Positions 31,411 to 44,000 of a stretch of DNA of 64,000 bases are shown one piece after another. Position 1 is the first letter of the stretch, and each line of letters opens with the position of its first letter. The stretch is from positions 64,735,066 to 64,799,065 of the forward strand of contig OZ026524.1 of the NCBI GenBank assembly GCA_964019695.1, read 5' to 3'. The notes beneath the pieces were generated by a model. It was not told the DNA's origin. It searched no databases and saw nothing but the letters and a program-made list of their open reading frames with translations. The translations under genes and the position numbers were made by a program. This DNA comes from Loripinus fragilis. Its lineage: Eukaryota; Mollusca; Bivalvia; Lucinida; Lucinidae.

Positions 31411-32069
31411 TTACTTTTTCAGACCTCGAGATGCTCTGACAGACTTGAGTATTTTGTCTTTTACTGTCTTTAATCTCTGAACAACAATCTTATTCTCTGG
31501 AACTATATCCAAATGTGATGGATCCGATACAATTCTAGCTTTTATGAGACCTTTCATAATTGCGTCGGTTATGCTCATTTTCTCTTTCGTTTTATTGTTT
31601 ATGTATAGACCCTCTTCCCCATCTAGAAGGCCTCGATTCATTGCTTCACTGAAGGACACTCTGCGTTTCAGTTTCTGGTCAATAACACCATTAACAGCAT
31701 ACACCTTTGTCTCTTCCTGGTCGCCATTAGTGAATTCACCATGAAACTCTGCCCTCACTAGACCACTATGTATTGCATCCAATATATTGATCTTTTCTCC
31801 AGTTTCCGTTATATATGACTGGTCTGATTTATTTAGTATACCCTTATCATATGCTGCTTCTAAAGTCAGTTCATGGTCTGTTCTTGGATCAATGACTGAT
31901 TTGATGGTATAAGGTCGTGAATCTGTGGTTGTTGTAACAGTAATTAAACCATAAGATGAGCGTTCCTCTTTTACTTTCTTTTGTGATTTGAATTCAACAG
32001 TGACGTCACCCATAGCCATGGCTTGCTGTAAGGACATACTTTTTCCGGTGACTGGATTGACATATCGAT
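31411..32069 (-). CDS. plakin terminal exon: plakin repeats and stop
   Basis: 218 codons after CTATTTTTAG. Repeats: NPVTGKSMSLQQAMAMG, VIDPRTDHELTLEAAYDKG, TGEKINILDAIHSG, VIDQKLKRRVSFSEAMNRG, NKTKEKMSITDAIMKG, then a Lys/Arg-rich tail and TAA. The stop overlaps a weak GTAAAA donor, so a longer isoform cannot be fully excluded. Confidence 0.9.
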
Positions 32070-35000
32070 CTAAAAATAGAAAAAAAATGAGCCGTGACAT
32101 GAGAGTTCCAACAATGTGGCATTTTGACATGAATATGCTCAGAAAAGCCTTTGCAGGCTCCTGTTAAGCTTAGAAACCCCAAATGCTGTTTGGTCAGTAG
32201 CTTAGCAGTCATAGAATATTCAAGCGACTAGCAAAGGCTCTGATCAGACTGCGCGTATGCGCAGGCTGGTCTGAGCTTTTGCTGGTCGCACATATCACAT
32301 TGTTGGAAATCTCATGTCGCGGCTCAAATGTATACGTACACACACATAATTTTATCTAATGTATAACATTTTTTAATGCAAAATGTTTAATTCTAATGCA
32401 CGAATTCAGAAAAAAAAATCAGAGGGGGTCCAACTTTTTTTAAGTTACTGATGGGAGAGAGGATTTAAATACCACTATAAGTGTGCCTTTTTCGGCCCGC
32501 CAGCAAAATACCTTTTAAATGGCGTTTTGCTGGTGGCCTATATTGGCCAAACTTTTTATGCTGGCTTGGTAGTTTTGTGTTTTTAGTGGGGATCTAGACC
32601 AGTATTGCTAAGAAAACCTTATATTTTGTTATTTTCAGGAGGGGTCCGGACCCCCTATCCCTCCTCTTGATTGGTGTCTGAATCTATATACATTTAATTT
32701 ATAAATCTGTGTATGTTGGTATGTATTCTTTGAAATGAATGGTTAATTAAAAATAAAACTTAAATGTTCATTATACTTGGTTCACACTAGTAAAGAAACG
32801 GTAACTGAAATTTCAACAAATTAAAAGTGTAATCGCTTAATAAATAGAGAATACAAGGTGAGTATCTTTTGATATCAAGTTTACGAGATTCGACTTTGAG
32901 AACGCCATGCGTTCTCAAAGCCTTCCCTGGTAAACTAAATATCAAAAGATCCCCTTATTCTATTTATCAGTTTACCCATTGTTTCACTCTTCATACTAGC
33001 GATTACGACGTATTTTTTTTATTTTTGTGTTGATTCAGCGTCATTAGCGACCTCATTTAAAAAGTGCAACGTCATCATGACCTGATAAAGGTAACATGCC
33101 GTGTGATAGGAAACGTTTATTAGGTTATGTTGAAACAATTCAATTAATAATAGGGGTGACTGATAAACACCTTTTCTAGGATTTTTTCACAGTATTGACT
33201 TGAGCGGAGACTCACTTTCCTATGTTTTTAACCTTAAACACAGAGAGATGAGGGTAATAGGTTCACCATTAAGGGTAAACAGGAAAAACAGTTCTCGCTT
33301 ATAACTTTCATGACATTGTCAAGAAAGGTGTGATTGTTTTAATCAAATAAATATATGCATACTATTTACTCATGAATTTTGAATCAAAACAAATTTGAGC
33401 CATACTTTTGTATAAAAGTAAGGAAAAAGGCAAAGATCAGGAATACAAACAATCAAATAGCACACCTGACAGTGACAAAACAAAAAAAAAAACGCATTAC
33501 ATACAAGAGAGTCAAGACTCAGCCCTTGCCAAACAGGTGACCACAAGGCTGCAAGGAACAGACACCACAGTATGACACAAATCACAAATTGCATAAAAGA
33601 CCCACAAAAAAGCACCGTCTTGTAACAACCAGTAAGAAAATTACTGGAGGGCTTAAACATGTTCGACGGTACCACCCCCAACCTTGCTTCCGATGTGGAT
33701 CAAGACAGCTAGATGTTTGGTTTGTATGAAAGATCCCCCACTTATCGATGTACAATATCCTAGTACATACACAAGGTGCATACATAAGTTGCATTTGTCT
33801 TCTGTTACCAAGTCTTCAACTAGGCCCAGTTTGCAAGGGTTATCAACAGAGTATGGAAAGGGTTATTACAGCTTTAAACCAGCATATGACTTTGTAATTT
33901 CTAAATTTAGTTTCTCAAGCTATGCTACAAACAAAGGTACATCTAAACCAATAAAACATAATTCGTTAAATAGGTTAGGGTTGATAAAATAGCAATTCCT
34001 ACAGTAAAATCTGTCTTATGCGGCCACTCAAAAATCAGACCACAATTGGTTTTCATGACCAATTATCGCTTAATGCAGGTCAAAAGTATTGCAGAAAGCA
34101 TTCTGCAATACTTTCGACCTTTATTAAGCTACCATTGGTCTTTAGGACCTCTGTTTTGTCTATTTTGAAATCAGACCACAATTGGTTTTCAGGATCAATT
34201 ATCGCTTAATGCAAGTCAAAAGTATTGCATAAAGCATTCTGCAATACATTCGACCTTCATTAAGCTACCATTTGTCTTTAGGACCTTTGTTTTCTCTATT
34301 TTTGAGCGACCGCTAAAGACAGGTTTTACTGTAATTTTTTCTTACTTGTTGCACTGTCAATAATTCCATCTCGTATAGCTTCATGTAGGGTCAGTTTCTT
34401 TTGGGTCCTGGGATCAATGACTGTCTTGATCACAAATGTATGCTGAACTGTCTCCATTGAAGACCTCACTTCATCTGTGCGAAGTTGCTCTCTTCTATGG
34501 CATTCAATAACATCGGTAGAAGAGGTCATGTACTCCTCACTCCGATCCTGCAAGTATTGATATACTTTTCGCTAACTGTAAAGGCGGCAAATTTAATATT
34601 CATATCTGGGCGTGGTTCCACTATTTCATCTGCTTAGGAAGGGAAGTCAGGGTTTATTTATAATTTGGTAAAGAGTACATAAGCTTTTTGGGCCGCACAA
34701 ACGTGCGTGCATTTCATGAAAATCCTAACCGTATACACACTGAACTTACATTAATTAACCCTTAAATCAGATAATCACAAAATGTATGTTTTATTGTCGT
34801 CCACTTAAATATTTGTAGCCTCATAGACAAACAGTGTTGACCCAGATCAGACTGCTCCAACAGAAGCAGTCTGATCTGGGACTACACTGTTTGTCTCGAT
34901 GCTTATGTTTAATAGACATTTTCAGATGCAGTTATTTTGCTGGCGTTTTAATGACTTAACAATGTGTTTTGCGTCTATACTAAGGTAATGGCGCAATATG

Positions 35001-38000
35001 ATACAGTTACTTTTGAATAAAACCACCCCTCATTTACAGCTTTTTGCTAGTCAGATTGACCAGTCCTAATTACGCATTCATGAGGCGCTGCCTTTACAGT
35101 AAGCTAAAAGTCAAATAATAATTTACATAACACAGTAAGCAATCACATAGACAACTGCAAACAAAAAGTGAGTATGATCAGGAAATGCCACAATCACACA
35201 CTGCAGACCAACCCACGGCATAAATTGTAAAATGGCACATGTAAAATGTATTTAAGCCCCCTCCCCTGGTGGCTTAGGCTGCTGTCGTTTTTAAGGCAGT
35301 GGTTTATTGTTGATTATCTATAGTTTAATGTACTTCCCAAAGTTTGTGGGAGTTCTGTGTTTGTCTTTGTTTTGTTATGCATTACTTTGTGTCAACTCTA
35401 GTTTGCAATCATCTTGAAGAGGAAGAGAAAGCTGGTTGCTTTGATATTATTGTCTAACAGATGTATTGTTACTATAAATGTTCTGTGGCTCTTCCTCACA
35501 TTGGTCTGCAGTGTGAAATTGTGGTATTTCTTGATTATACTCACTTACTTTTTGGCATGTGCGTACAGCAAGTATTTAAATCAACATGCACAAACGCACA
35601 CTCTGCTCAGAGTTTAGTCTTCAACCTGAAGAAGCGTTGGGCACTTGGCTATCCATTGAGCACCAATCAAAGACTCTGATCAGACTGCAAATCCGCCCAG
35701 TCTGATCAGAGTCTGCAGTGTGCTAAATGGGTTACAAAACTATGACACATGCTTTCTGTTGTTTATCTGCCACATTGTATTGTTGGCACCACACATTTAA
35801 TTGTGTGAATTTTGCATATGTTTTTGGTTTTTAGTACTGCATGGTTTTATGATTTAGTTATAGTTGTAATTCAAAGGTTTAGATAAACACAATTTTTTAG
35901 CGTAAAATTGTAAATATTGTCTTACCAATCAGTTTAACATATGTTTTGGGTGCTCAAAAGAACCATCTCATTGAGATGGTTCTTTTGAGTACACACAACA
36001 TATGTTTTGGTTGAGAAATAAGAAGATTATTTTTAAGTACATAGTCTTAACTAAAGGCCTGTATAATATTCATAGTTCGGTAATCATCCTACCCAGGAAG
36101 ATTGGTTTTGTTTCTTTGCTAATATATTCTAATATCTGGCTTTGTTGTTGTTACACCATGCTTAGTTTTTCATAATCTTATATGGAAGTTTTCAGCATTT
36201 GACCATTTTTAGAGCAAAGGAAAGAACAACCTAAGTCCTAAATATCAAGTTAAAGTAGTTGTAATTTAAGTCAGCTTCTTGCTTGTAATTTTAATTATTG
36301 CTCAAGACCTTAAGCCTTCTAAAATTGTGCCATTTCTTTGTAATCCAAGCCGTGACAAGATACTGCATGATTTATTTTAGAAATTCTTCAGAAGTAGGGG
36401 CCTGATGCTTTGGCTGTTTGTCGGGCCCATCGGGGTTTACCTGTTGGATTACTTTTGCTCTGGTATTCAGTTTAATTTACTGTTGAGTCCTTATCCTTGC
36501 TTTATCTCCTTGTTATATCTTGATTTCTATGTTTAGGAGATGATGCATTGATGAGTTAGGGGTCTTTCATGCAAACCAAATATCTATGTGTCTTGATCCA
36601 CATCTGAATTAAGGGTGAGGTTGGCGCCGTTAAACGGGTTTAAGCCCTCCAGTAAAATATTTTACTGACCGTTCCAAGGCGGTACTTCTTTTGTGGATCT
36701 TTTATGTTTTTGTTCTGTATTGTGTTTGCTATGTCTTTGTGCGCGTCTGGTTATATGTTCTTTGTGGTCACCTGCTGGGAAAGGGTTGACCTCTTGGCTC
36801 TCGTTTGTGGTGTCTACTGTGAGTTGGTCACTTTCCCATTGGTATCCTGGGTCAGGTGTGGTACTTGATTGTATCGATTCCTGATCTTTGCACCCTTACT
36901 TACTTTAATTTTTTACAACAAATTATATATTAAAAAATCTGACATTGCAAATCTTAATTCTTTATCTTTATTTCATGGACTATTATAATACCTTTTAGAT
37001 AAAAGAAAAAAATAGGGGTCACCACACTAATTCTTATTTCAGAAGGGGCAAATTTAACCCCTACCCAAACATATGCCTCAATCTTAAGATAGATAGATAG
37101 GTCACAAGCAAAAGTAAGTAATGTACATAATTTCAAAGTTTTATGCCTGGTAGCAAATATAAAAGTGGCTCAATCTCAGATCATCTATTCTTCTTGTAAG
37201 AGTATTGCGAGGCACAAACAAACTGGTATGGTAGCCTAGGGGTTAGTGTACCTGACTATGAACCCAGAGGAAAGGGGTTTATTCCCAGGTTTTCAGGATG
37301 TTTTTTCTTCATTTTTGGCATTTTAATGCTGAATTACTTCATACTAATAATATGAAATAATAGAAACGACATAAATTGTCATTCCTGAAGGCTTTATATT
37401 GAATTATGCACGAAATCTTATATTTGGGACACATTTTATTCACTTTAGAAAATGTAGGAAAGTTGATATGACATAAGAGTACATGTATTTGAACACTGTA
37501 ATGATCCAAATTTCTAAATGGTCAAAAGACAGGGGGATAAACATTCTCGATTGATTTCTGAGTTATCTGACGCAGGAATGGTGTACATGGGAATTAGCTG
37601 CATATGTCTTTAGGCCAGAATTTTTTATTAGTTGATTTACGGGAATTTTGTTTCAGATTTAGGGTCGGGGGGATGAAAAAAAATAAATAAAAAAGCTCTG
37701 AAAATGACCAGTTAACTGGTCATTTTCAGAGCTTTTTTTTTTTTTTTCTCAGAGCTTTTTTTTTTTTTTTTTTTTTTTTTAATATCTCCAGAAAAAATAG
37801 TAAAACTAGTGAGCCAAACCAACAGTGTGTATTAAATCTTTATATATTTCATCATTTTCCTAAAAATCTGGACAGGACAATCACTTTTAAGAGTGTCACT
37901 CTCAAATGTACACAGACAGAGCCTCAAAAATATATTAATTTTTTTTCAACTAAACGAATAATATTTAGAGTCGGCGGATAAAATAAAAAAAAAAAATTTT

Positions 38001-41000
38001 TGAAATAAATTTTTTTTTTCTACTTTCCGGAAAATTACAGTAGGAGGGTTCGTAAATCAACTAATATAAAAATTCTGGCCTTATATGAATTTTCCTGCTG
38101 TGTTAGGTAGATCATTATTTCAGCCGTGACATGTGATTTCAAACAATGTGGCATTTTGACAAGTGCAGACCCCTTTTAAGTTAAGAAACACCAAATGCTG
38201 TTCAGCCAATAGCTGAACATTCATAGAATATTGAAGCGACTTGCAAAGGCTCTGATCAGACTGTGCGTATGCGCAGGCTGGTCTGAGCCTTTGCTGGTCG
38301 CACATACCACATTGTTGGAAATCTCACATCACGGCTCATTTCATCCATCTTACAATTTGTCCATCAGTTGAATCTTTTAGTTTTTCTACATAATCACTGG
38401 CTGGTGGTGGTTGTTGAGCAGAGAGACTAGCCATGGATTCCTGGATTTCTTGTGGTTCAATGATTGGGGCCTCCATTTTGACCTTAGGTGTTTCATGTAG
38501 GGTGATAGACAGTTCAGATTTGCTCGTCTTCTCTTTGCTTGAATCAGCACCTGGATCAACTTGCAAATTCGTGTCCCAAAATCTGAAAATGGGATAGTTG
38601 GTTGGTAAATTGCGAACAGCAAAGACTCAGACCAGAGCGTTTGCTGCTTGCATAAACAAAAATTGAATGTAAAAAGTGAAGGCTGAAGCTGAAATAAGAT
38701 TATTGTCCACTTTATAGTTGCGCTTGCATTTTAAAGAGTGAACTTACTTATGAGCCGTGGCATGTGATTTCCAACAATGTGGCATTTTGACATGTGTAGA
38801 CTCAGGCGAGCCTGTGAAGCCTCCTTTATAAGGTAGTAACTTTAAATGTTGTTCGGTCAGTAGCTTCACAGTCATACAATATTCAAGCAACCAACAAAAG
38901 GCTCTGATCAGACTGCGAGTTTGCGCAGGCTGATCTGAGGCTTTGCTGGTCGCACATACCTGATTGTTGGAAATCTCATTAACTGGCTCATATTATACCT
39001 AGTGAACTAATTTGTGTCAGTTCATCAGATAATGATTTAAACCGCATAGCCATTTGACTCTTGTTAAACGCTTGTCACTTTACACACAACCTCTAAACAA
39101 GAGATCGCAATTGAAAATTATATTTTATTTGTTAACCAAACTATATGGAGCCAGTACTCAAAAGAACTAACTCTTCTGAGCACTTACAACACATTTTTAA
39201 ACTGATAAGAAAGAAAATGATTACAACCTTCTGCTAGAATTTTACTTATGTAGATGTATATTCAAAGTGAACAAAGTTGCAACAGAAACATCTTGTTTCA
39301 CTAATAAGCTAGAAACCGATAGATGCACATACATTTATCATTGTCTGTATCATACATAATATAATACAATAATATTTTTACTATCCATCAATGTGTTTGT
39401 TTGTTTGTGTTGTTTTTACGTACCAGTTAACATTTTTAGTCAAATCAGGACACGCTACTGTTTCCATGGGTTGAACCAGTACTAAGCATGGGATAAAGTG
39501 TCTTGCTCAAGGACACAACACAGTGCCTCTGGTAAGTCTCGAAACAGCGACACTTCGATACCGAGTCTAACTCTCTACCACTGGGGCATTGTACTTCTCT
39601 CACTCTCAATTATATGGGCCGCAAACATCAAAGGCGCAGACCAGCATGCGCATCCGCGCAGACTGATTAGTTTCTTTGTTATCGCTTATTAGAAAGTACC
39701 ATATTTAGACTTGCTCTGGGCAAAATTTCAATTTTCTAGCTAGTCTCTGTAACTGAAGAGACTGGTTTGAAAGTCGCTTTGTCGGAAACCCCAAAGACAG
39801 CTTTTCTCCGGTTGAGGCCCTTATAATATCTATGGGTTGATTTTGACTGTTTCAATCTTAGCATAATGTGCTGATCCTGCTAACATGAATCACTCTACGT
39901 CATCATATTTGGGTTGTTAGAGTACGTTTTTGTTGTCTTTTCAATTATCAAGTGTTAAAATATGACAATATATATGTAGAAAGACCTTATGTTATGAGCC
40001 AACTCTTTTGCAGACTTTTATCGTCAGTTGATAACCTATAAATAATCTGGAAAAAACGGATCCTTCAGAAATAGAGAGAACATACAACATAGGAAAATAG
40101 CAGACTCGGTTTTATTGAGCCTGATCATTTGAACTAATGGAAAGTGCAACAATGCTCACGCCCCCTAGCGCATAGGTCCAGTTAAGCCAAACGTTAAGCA
40201 TTTAACGTTTAGCACCATTATTTTCTTACCCATTATTTCAGGCAAATGTTTTGTGTGCTCAAAAATGGTCTGAATGACAAAATTCTTTTGATTACCCACC
40301 ACATATGGTTTTTGAGTACTCACAACATATGCTTTGTTTAAAGAATGAGACAGTAAATTTGCATTCTTGCATAGATGTCTATTCGTATAGCTGTTAACAT
40401 CCATTGTCAAATGAACGAAAATCCATGGTAAAATCAGGAGATTCACGTGCTGTTTGACCATGGGTTGGAACTTGAAAATACTTAAAATGAGCCCTGCATT
40501 ATTAGCATGACGTTATATACGGAAAGCATTGCGGACCAGACTGATCATTTCGCCGATGTTTTTGTTCGCGAAAACGTTGCGTACGGTTATGACGTTGTAA
40601 CGACGTTATGACGTTCGAAAGTACACAGTTGACGCCATTTTGTTTAGAGAAATCCAGTGTAAGAAAATGGACAATTTAATGTTTTAGCAGCGTTTTCAGT
40701 GCGAACTGGGCTGGAATAAGGTAAAATATGCAAGAGTAACGATCACACGTTTGTTTCATTGCATTAACACTTGCCGGGTCCCTCGGATGATGTTGAACAC
40801 TTGACCTATCGGCCTCGTGTTCGGCCTCGTGTTCAAACAGCATCCTCGGGGCCTGACAAATGTTAATGCATGAAAAAACATGTGTGATCCCTATAATTAG
40901 GCACTGTTATATGCAGGTCCTAAACATCTTGGACCCAGATACCAGATTCTGCCTGACATAAAGTCAGGCCTGATATGAATCCAAACTGTTTCACATTCTG

Positions 41001-44000
41001 AGTGTAATCTTGAAACATAGTTTTGAAAAAGGAAACTAACAACCTGAATATAACAAAAGGCACGCAAAATTACTATCATGCAAAGTATTCAACATTTTAA
41101 CTACATATACATACCTTTAGCAAAGTGTGCGTAACAAAACTAATTTTTGTATTTCTCAACAAAACATATGTTGTGGGTACTCAAAAGAACCGTCTCAATT
41201 AGACGGTTCATTTGAGCACCAACAAAATAAGTTTAACTTGATGGGTAAGAAAAAATTTATTATTTTACGCTGATAAATTTTATTTATCCAAACCTGTGAC
41301 ATACCTGACGTAATGTGCTGAAGTCATATATTTGAGCTGGTCCCATTTGTCACAGACAAGAACATACTTAGGTTGCTTTAACAGCTCTGCCACTACCTTA
41401 TAGGTCTCCCAGTAGGTGTAGAAGTTCTGAAATAACAATATTTCAACCAATGTATGTCAAGGATTTGAAGCAAAGATTGCCAGCACTAGATCATTAAAGT
41501 CTGCAACTATGAACTTTTTCGAAAAAGTGTATTGTATTCCAGGGGACAAAATATTTCAATATTGCATTTGTCCTGCAGGACGAGTAACTTACAATTATCA
41601 CCCATCCTGCAAACACATGCACTTGTCCTTTAAAAGCGTATGCAATAAAGAACACCAGGGAGTTGCAAGTAATACGACTCCTTCAAGTAACTCTTCCTAC
41701 AGGACACGTGCTTTGAAAAGAATCACACATCCTTTCTCTAGATTCACTCGTTATTATGATCAGACTGGTGGAATTCGTGTCCTCTGTATATTTAAATAAT
41801 TTGTTATTATAGAATTATATTATCAGTTATTTATTTTCACAATAAAAATGCTTGCTACACCTGAAAAGTGCATGAAAAAGTGAATTATCTTTGAAATATG
41901 TTTTTTCTCTTTTTAGTAATTATTTGCGTCCCTCCAATAATTCTAGACAGTTAATTTTTGACATTTATGTTGTTGTTTTGCTAGTGATAATTTGTTAAGA
42001 TTTACGAAGATTGAAAAATGTATACCTGAATTTGAGTGTTTTAACTGTGATCTTGAAAAAAAGAAACAATATTTCCAAAATTAGAAGATCAAAAGTTACA
42101 GAATATGCAGCTTTAACTTAAGATTATCACAGCATAAATGAAAGTACTTTTAAATAAATCAATGACTTCACATTGCATTGGAATGTTGGTAAAAAGTTAC
42201 ACTGTAAAAATGCGTAAAAGTTAACACCAAAACAGGTTGCATTTGAGTCTCCTAAATAGCAAGTTTAATTCATAAAATCAATCGTTTTGTGACATTGCAA
42301 ATATATGCTTAAGTATGTATTTAGTGGTAAATTTTAAACTGGTTCTATAACAATTTAAGCCAAGCCTCATAAAAATTGGAATACAACTTTAAGCAATAAA
42401 ACGAGCCATTTGTTCGTGCTTTGTTTGCACTACATGCTACAATGAAAATAGAAAATACTTGGTGGGTGTCTTTTGATATCAAGTTTGCTAGGCAAGGCTT
42501 CAAAAACACTTGTTGACATCGCGAGGCTTGCAGAGCGATTCAACATGCATTTTCAAAGCCGAGCCTGGTAAACTTGATATCAAAAGACCAGAACCTGGTA
42601 TTCTATTTATCAGTTTAAAGTTGAATCACTTTTCAAACTAGCGATTATGACGTCAGTGTCCAGTTTCGTGTCGATTAAATGTCATTGACAACGTCATTCA
42701 AAAAGTTCAACGACATGATGACCTGAAAAAGGCACATGCCATGAGATAGGCAACGTTTATCAGGTCAACGTGCAACAATGCAGTTAGTATGAGAGGTGAC
42801 TGATACGCTGTGATATGCAACTTAAGTAATTGGATTTTTTTACCCAGCAATCCTTCAAAATTAGGTATTGATCAAATATATAACATTTCAATAGTCAGTA
42901 AACTTTGGACATTTAGGATAGTTTTGATTTTGCAATCACATTTGGGGTGGAGTTTGGCTGAACACAAAGACTGAGTGCAGGAATATAAATTACGGAAACT
43001 ACAGTTGAATCTCGTTATTTCTAAGTCATAGAGACCAGAGGTTTTTATTCGAAGTATCAAAAAATTGAATTATGGGGAGGTAGACATAAAAATTATATAG
43101 TGCCTAAAAATGATTATCAAACATATGTTTTGGGTGTGTAAAAGAAACATCTCCCTGAGATGTTTCTTTTATGCAATCAAAGCATATGTTATTATGAAAG
43201 GTATTGAAATAGATCATGAATAGGTTGTATTCTCTGGAACCAGTGTGTCCTAATTTTTTTGGAAAAAGCGACTATTTCAATAAATTAAAGTTCGAATTTT
43301 CAAGGTTTTACTGTATTGAGCAAAGTATGTGTCACAAAGAAGACCCTTTCACTTACTTAACATATACATGGAAAGTATATAATTAATACATATGAGCGCC
43401 GATCTGAGAAAAGATTCCTTAAGGCATTCCAGCAATTACATGAATTACATTATAGACATTTGATAAACGCCCAAAAATGACAACATTTCACATGATTTGA
43501 TAGTACAACAAAAATGTTTCTATAGCTTGATGTCATCGAAATAGCAAATGTTTCTGATCCCATTTAATTTTTTGTAAATTGTCTGTTGCCATGGCAACAC
43601 TTATGCCATAACACTTACAAGGGCTCATAATGAAAAGTGGGTCCCTTTAAATGCCTATAATACACTTTGAAAGTTTAAATTTGTACAATTCCATTTGCAT
43701 TTACATTATAACATACTTATAGGACATTTAAAACGAACTTCGAAACAGAGACTTATGTGAAAGTCTTGATGCCTTTTGCATGGCGTAGTGCATTCGTCAA
43801 GTTAAGAGCTGGAGTTGCGCCCCTTAGACTTGAAAGAGGTAGATACGAAAATTTAGCTGTTAATCAACGAACGTGTTTCAATTGTCCTAATATGGTTGAA
43901 TCAGAGCATCATGTTCTCCTTAAATGTCCACTGTATGAAGACCTGCAACTCGAAATTTTTAGCCATGCTTTTAATATAAATCCTGGTTTTTATGTTTTGT

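Noticed and set aside
33370..33794. 103-codon Cys/Phe-rich minus-strand frame
   Set aside because: Falls on a reversed copy of the CCAAGGCGGTACTTC repeat family.
41509..41799. 96-codon plus-strand frame with Cys residues
   Set aside because: Located within a repeat, absent from the paralogous copy at 57425, and without a recognisable domain.
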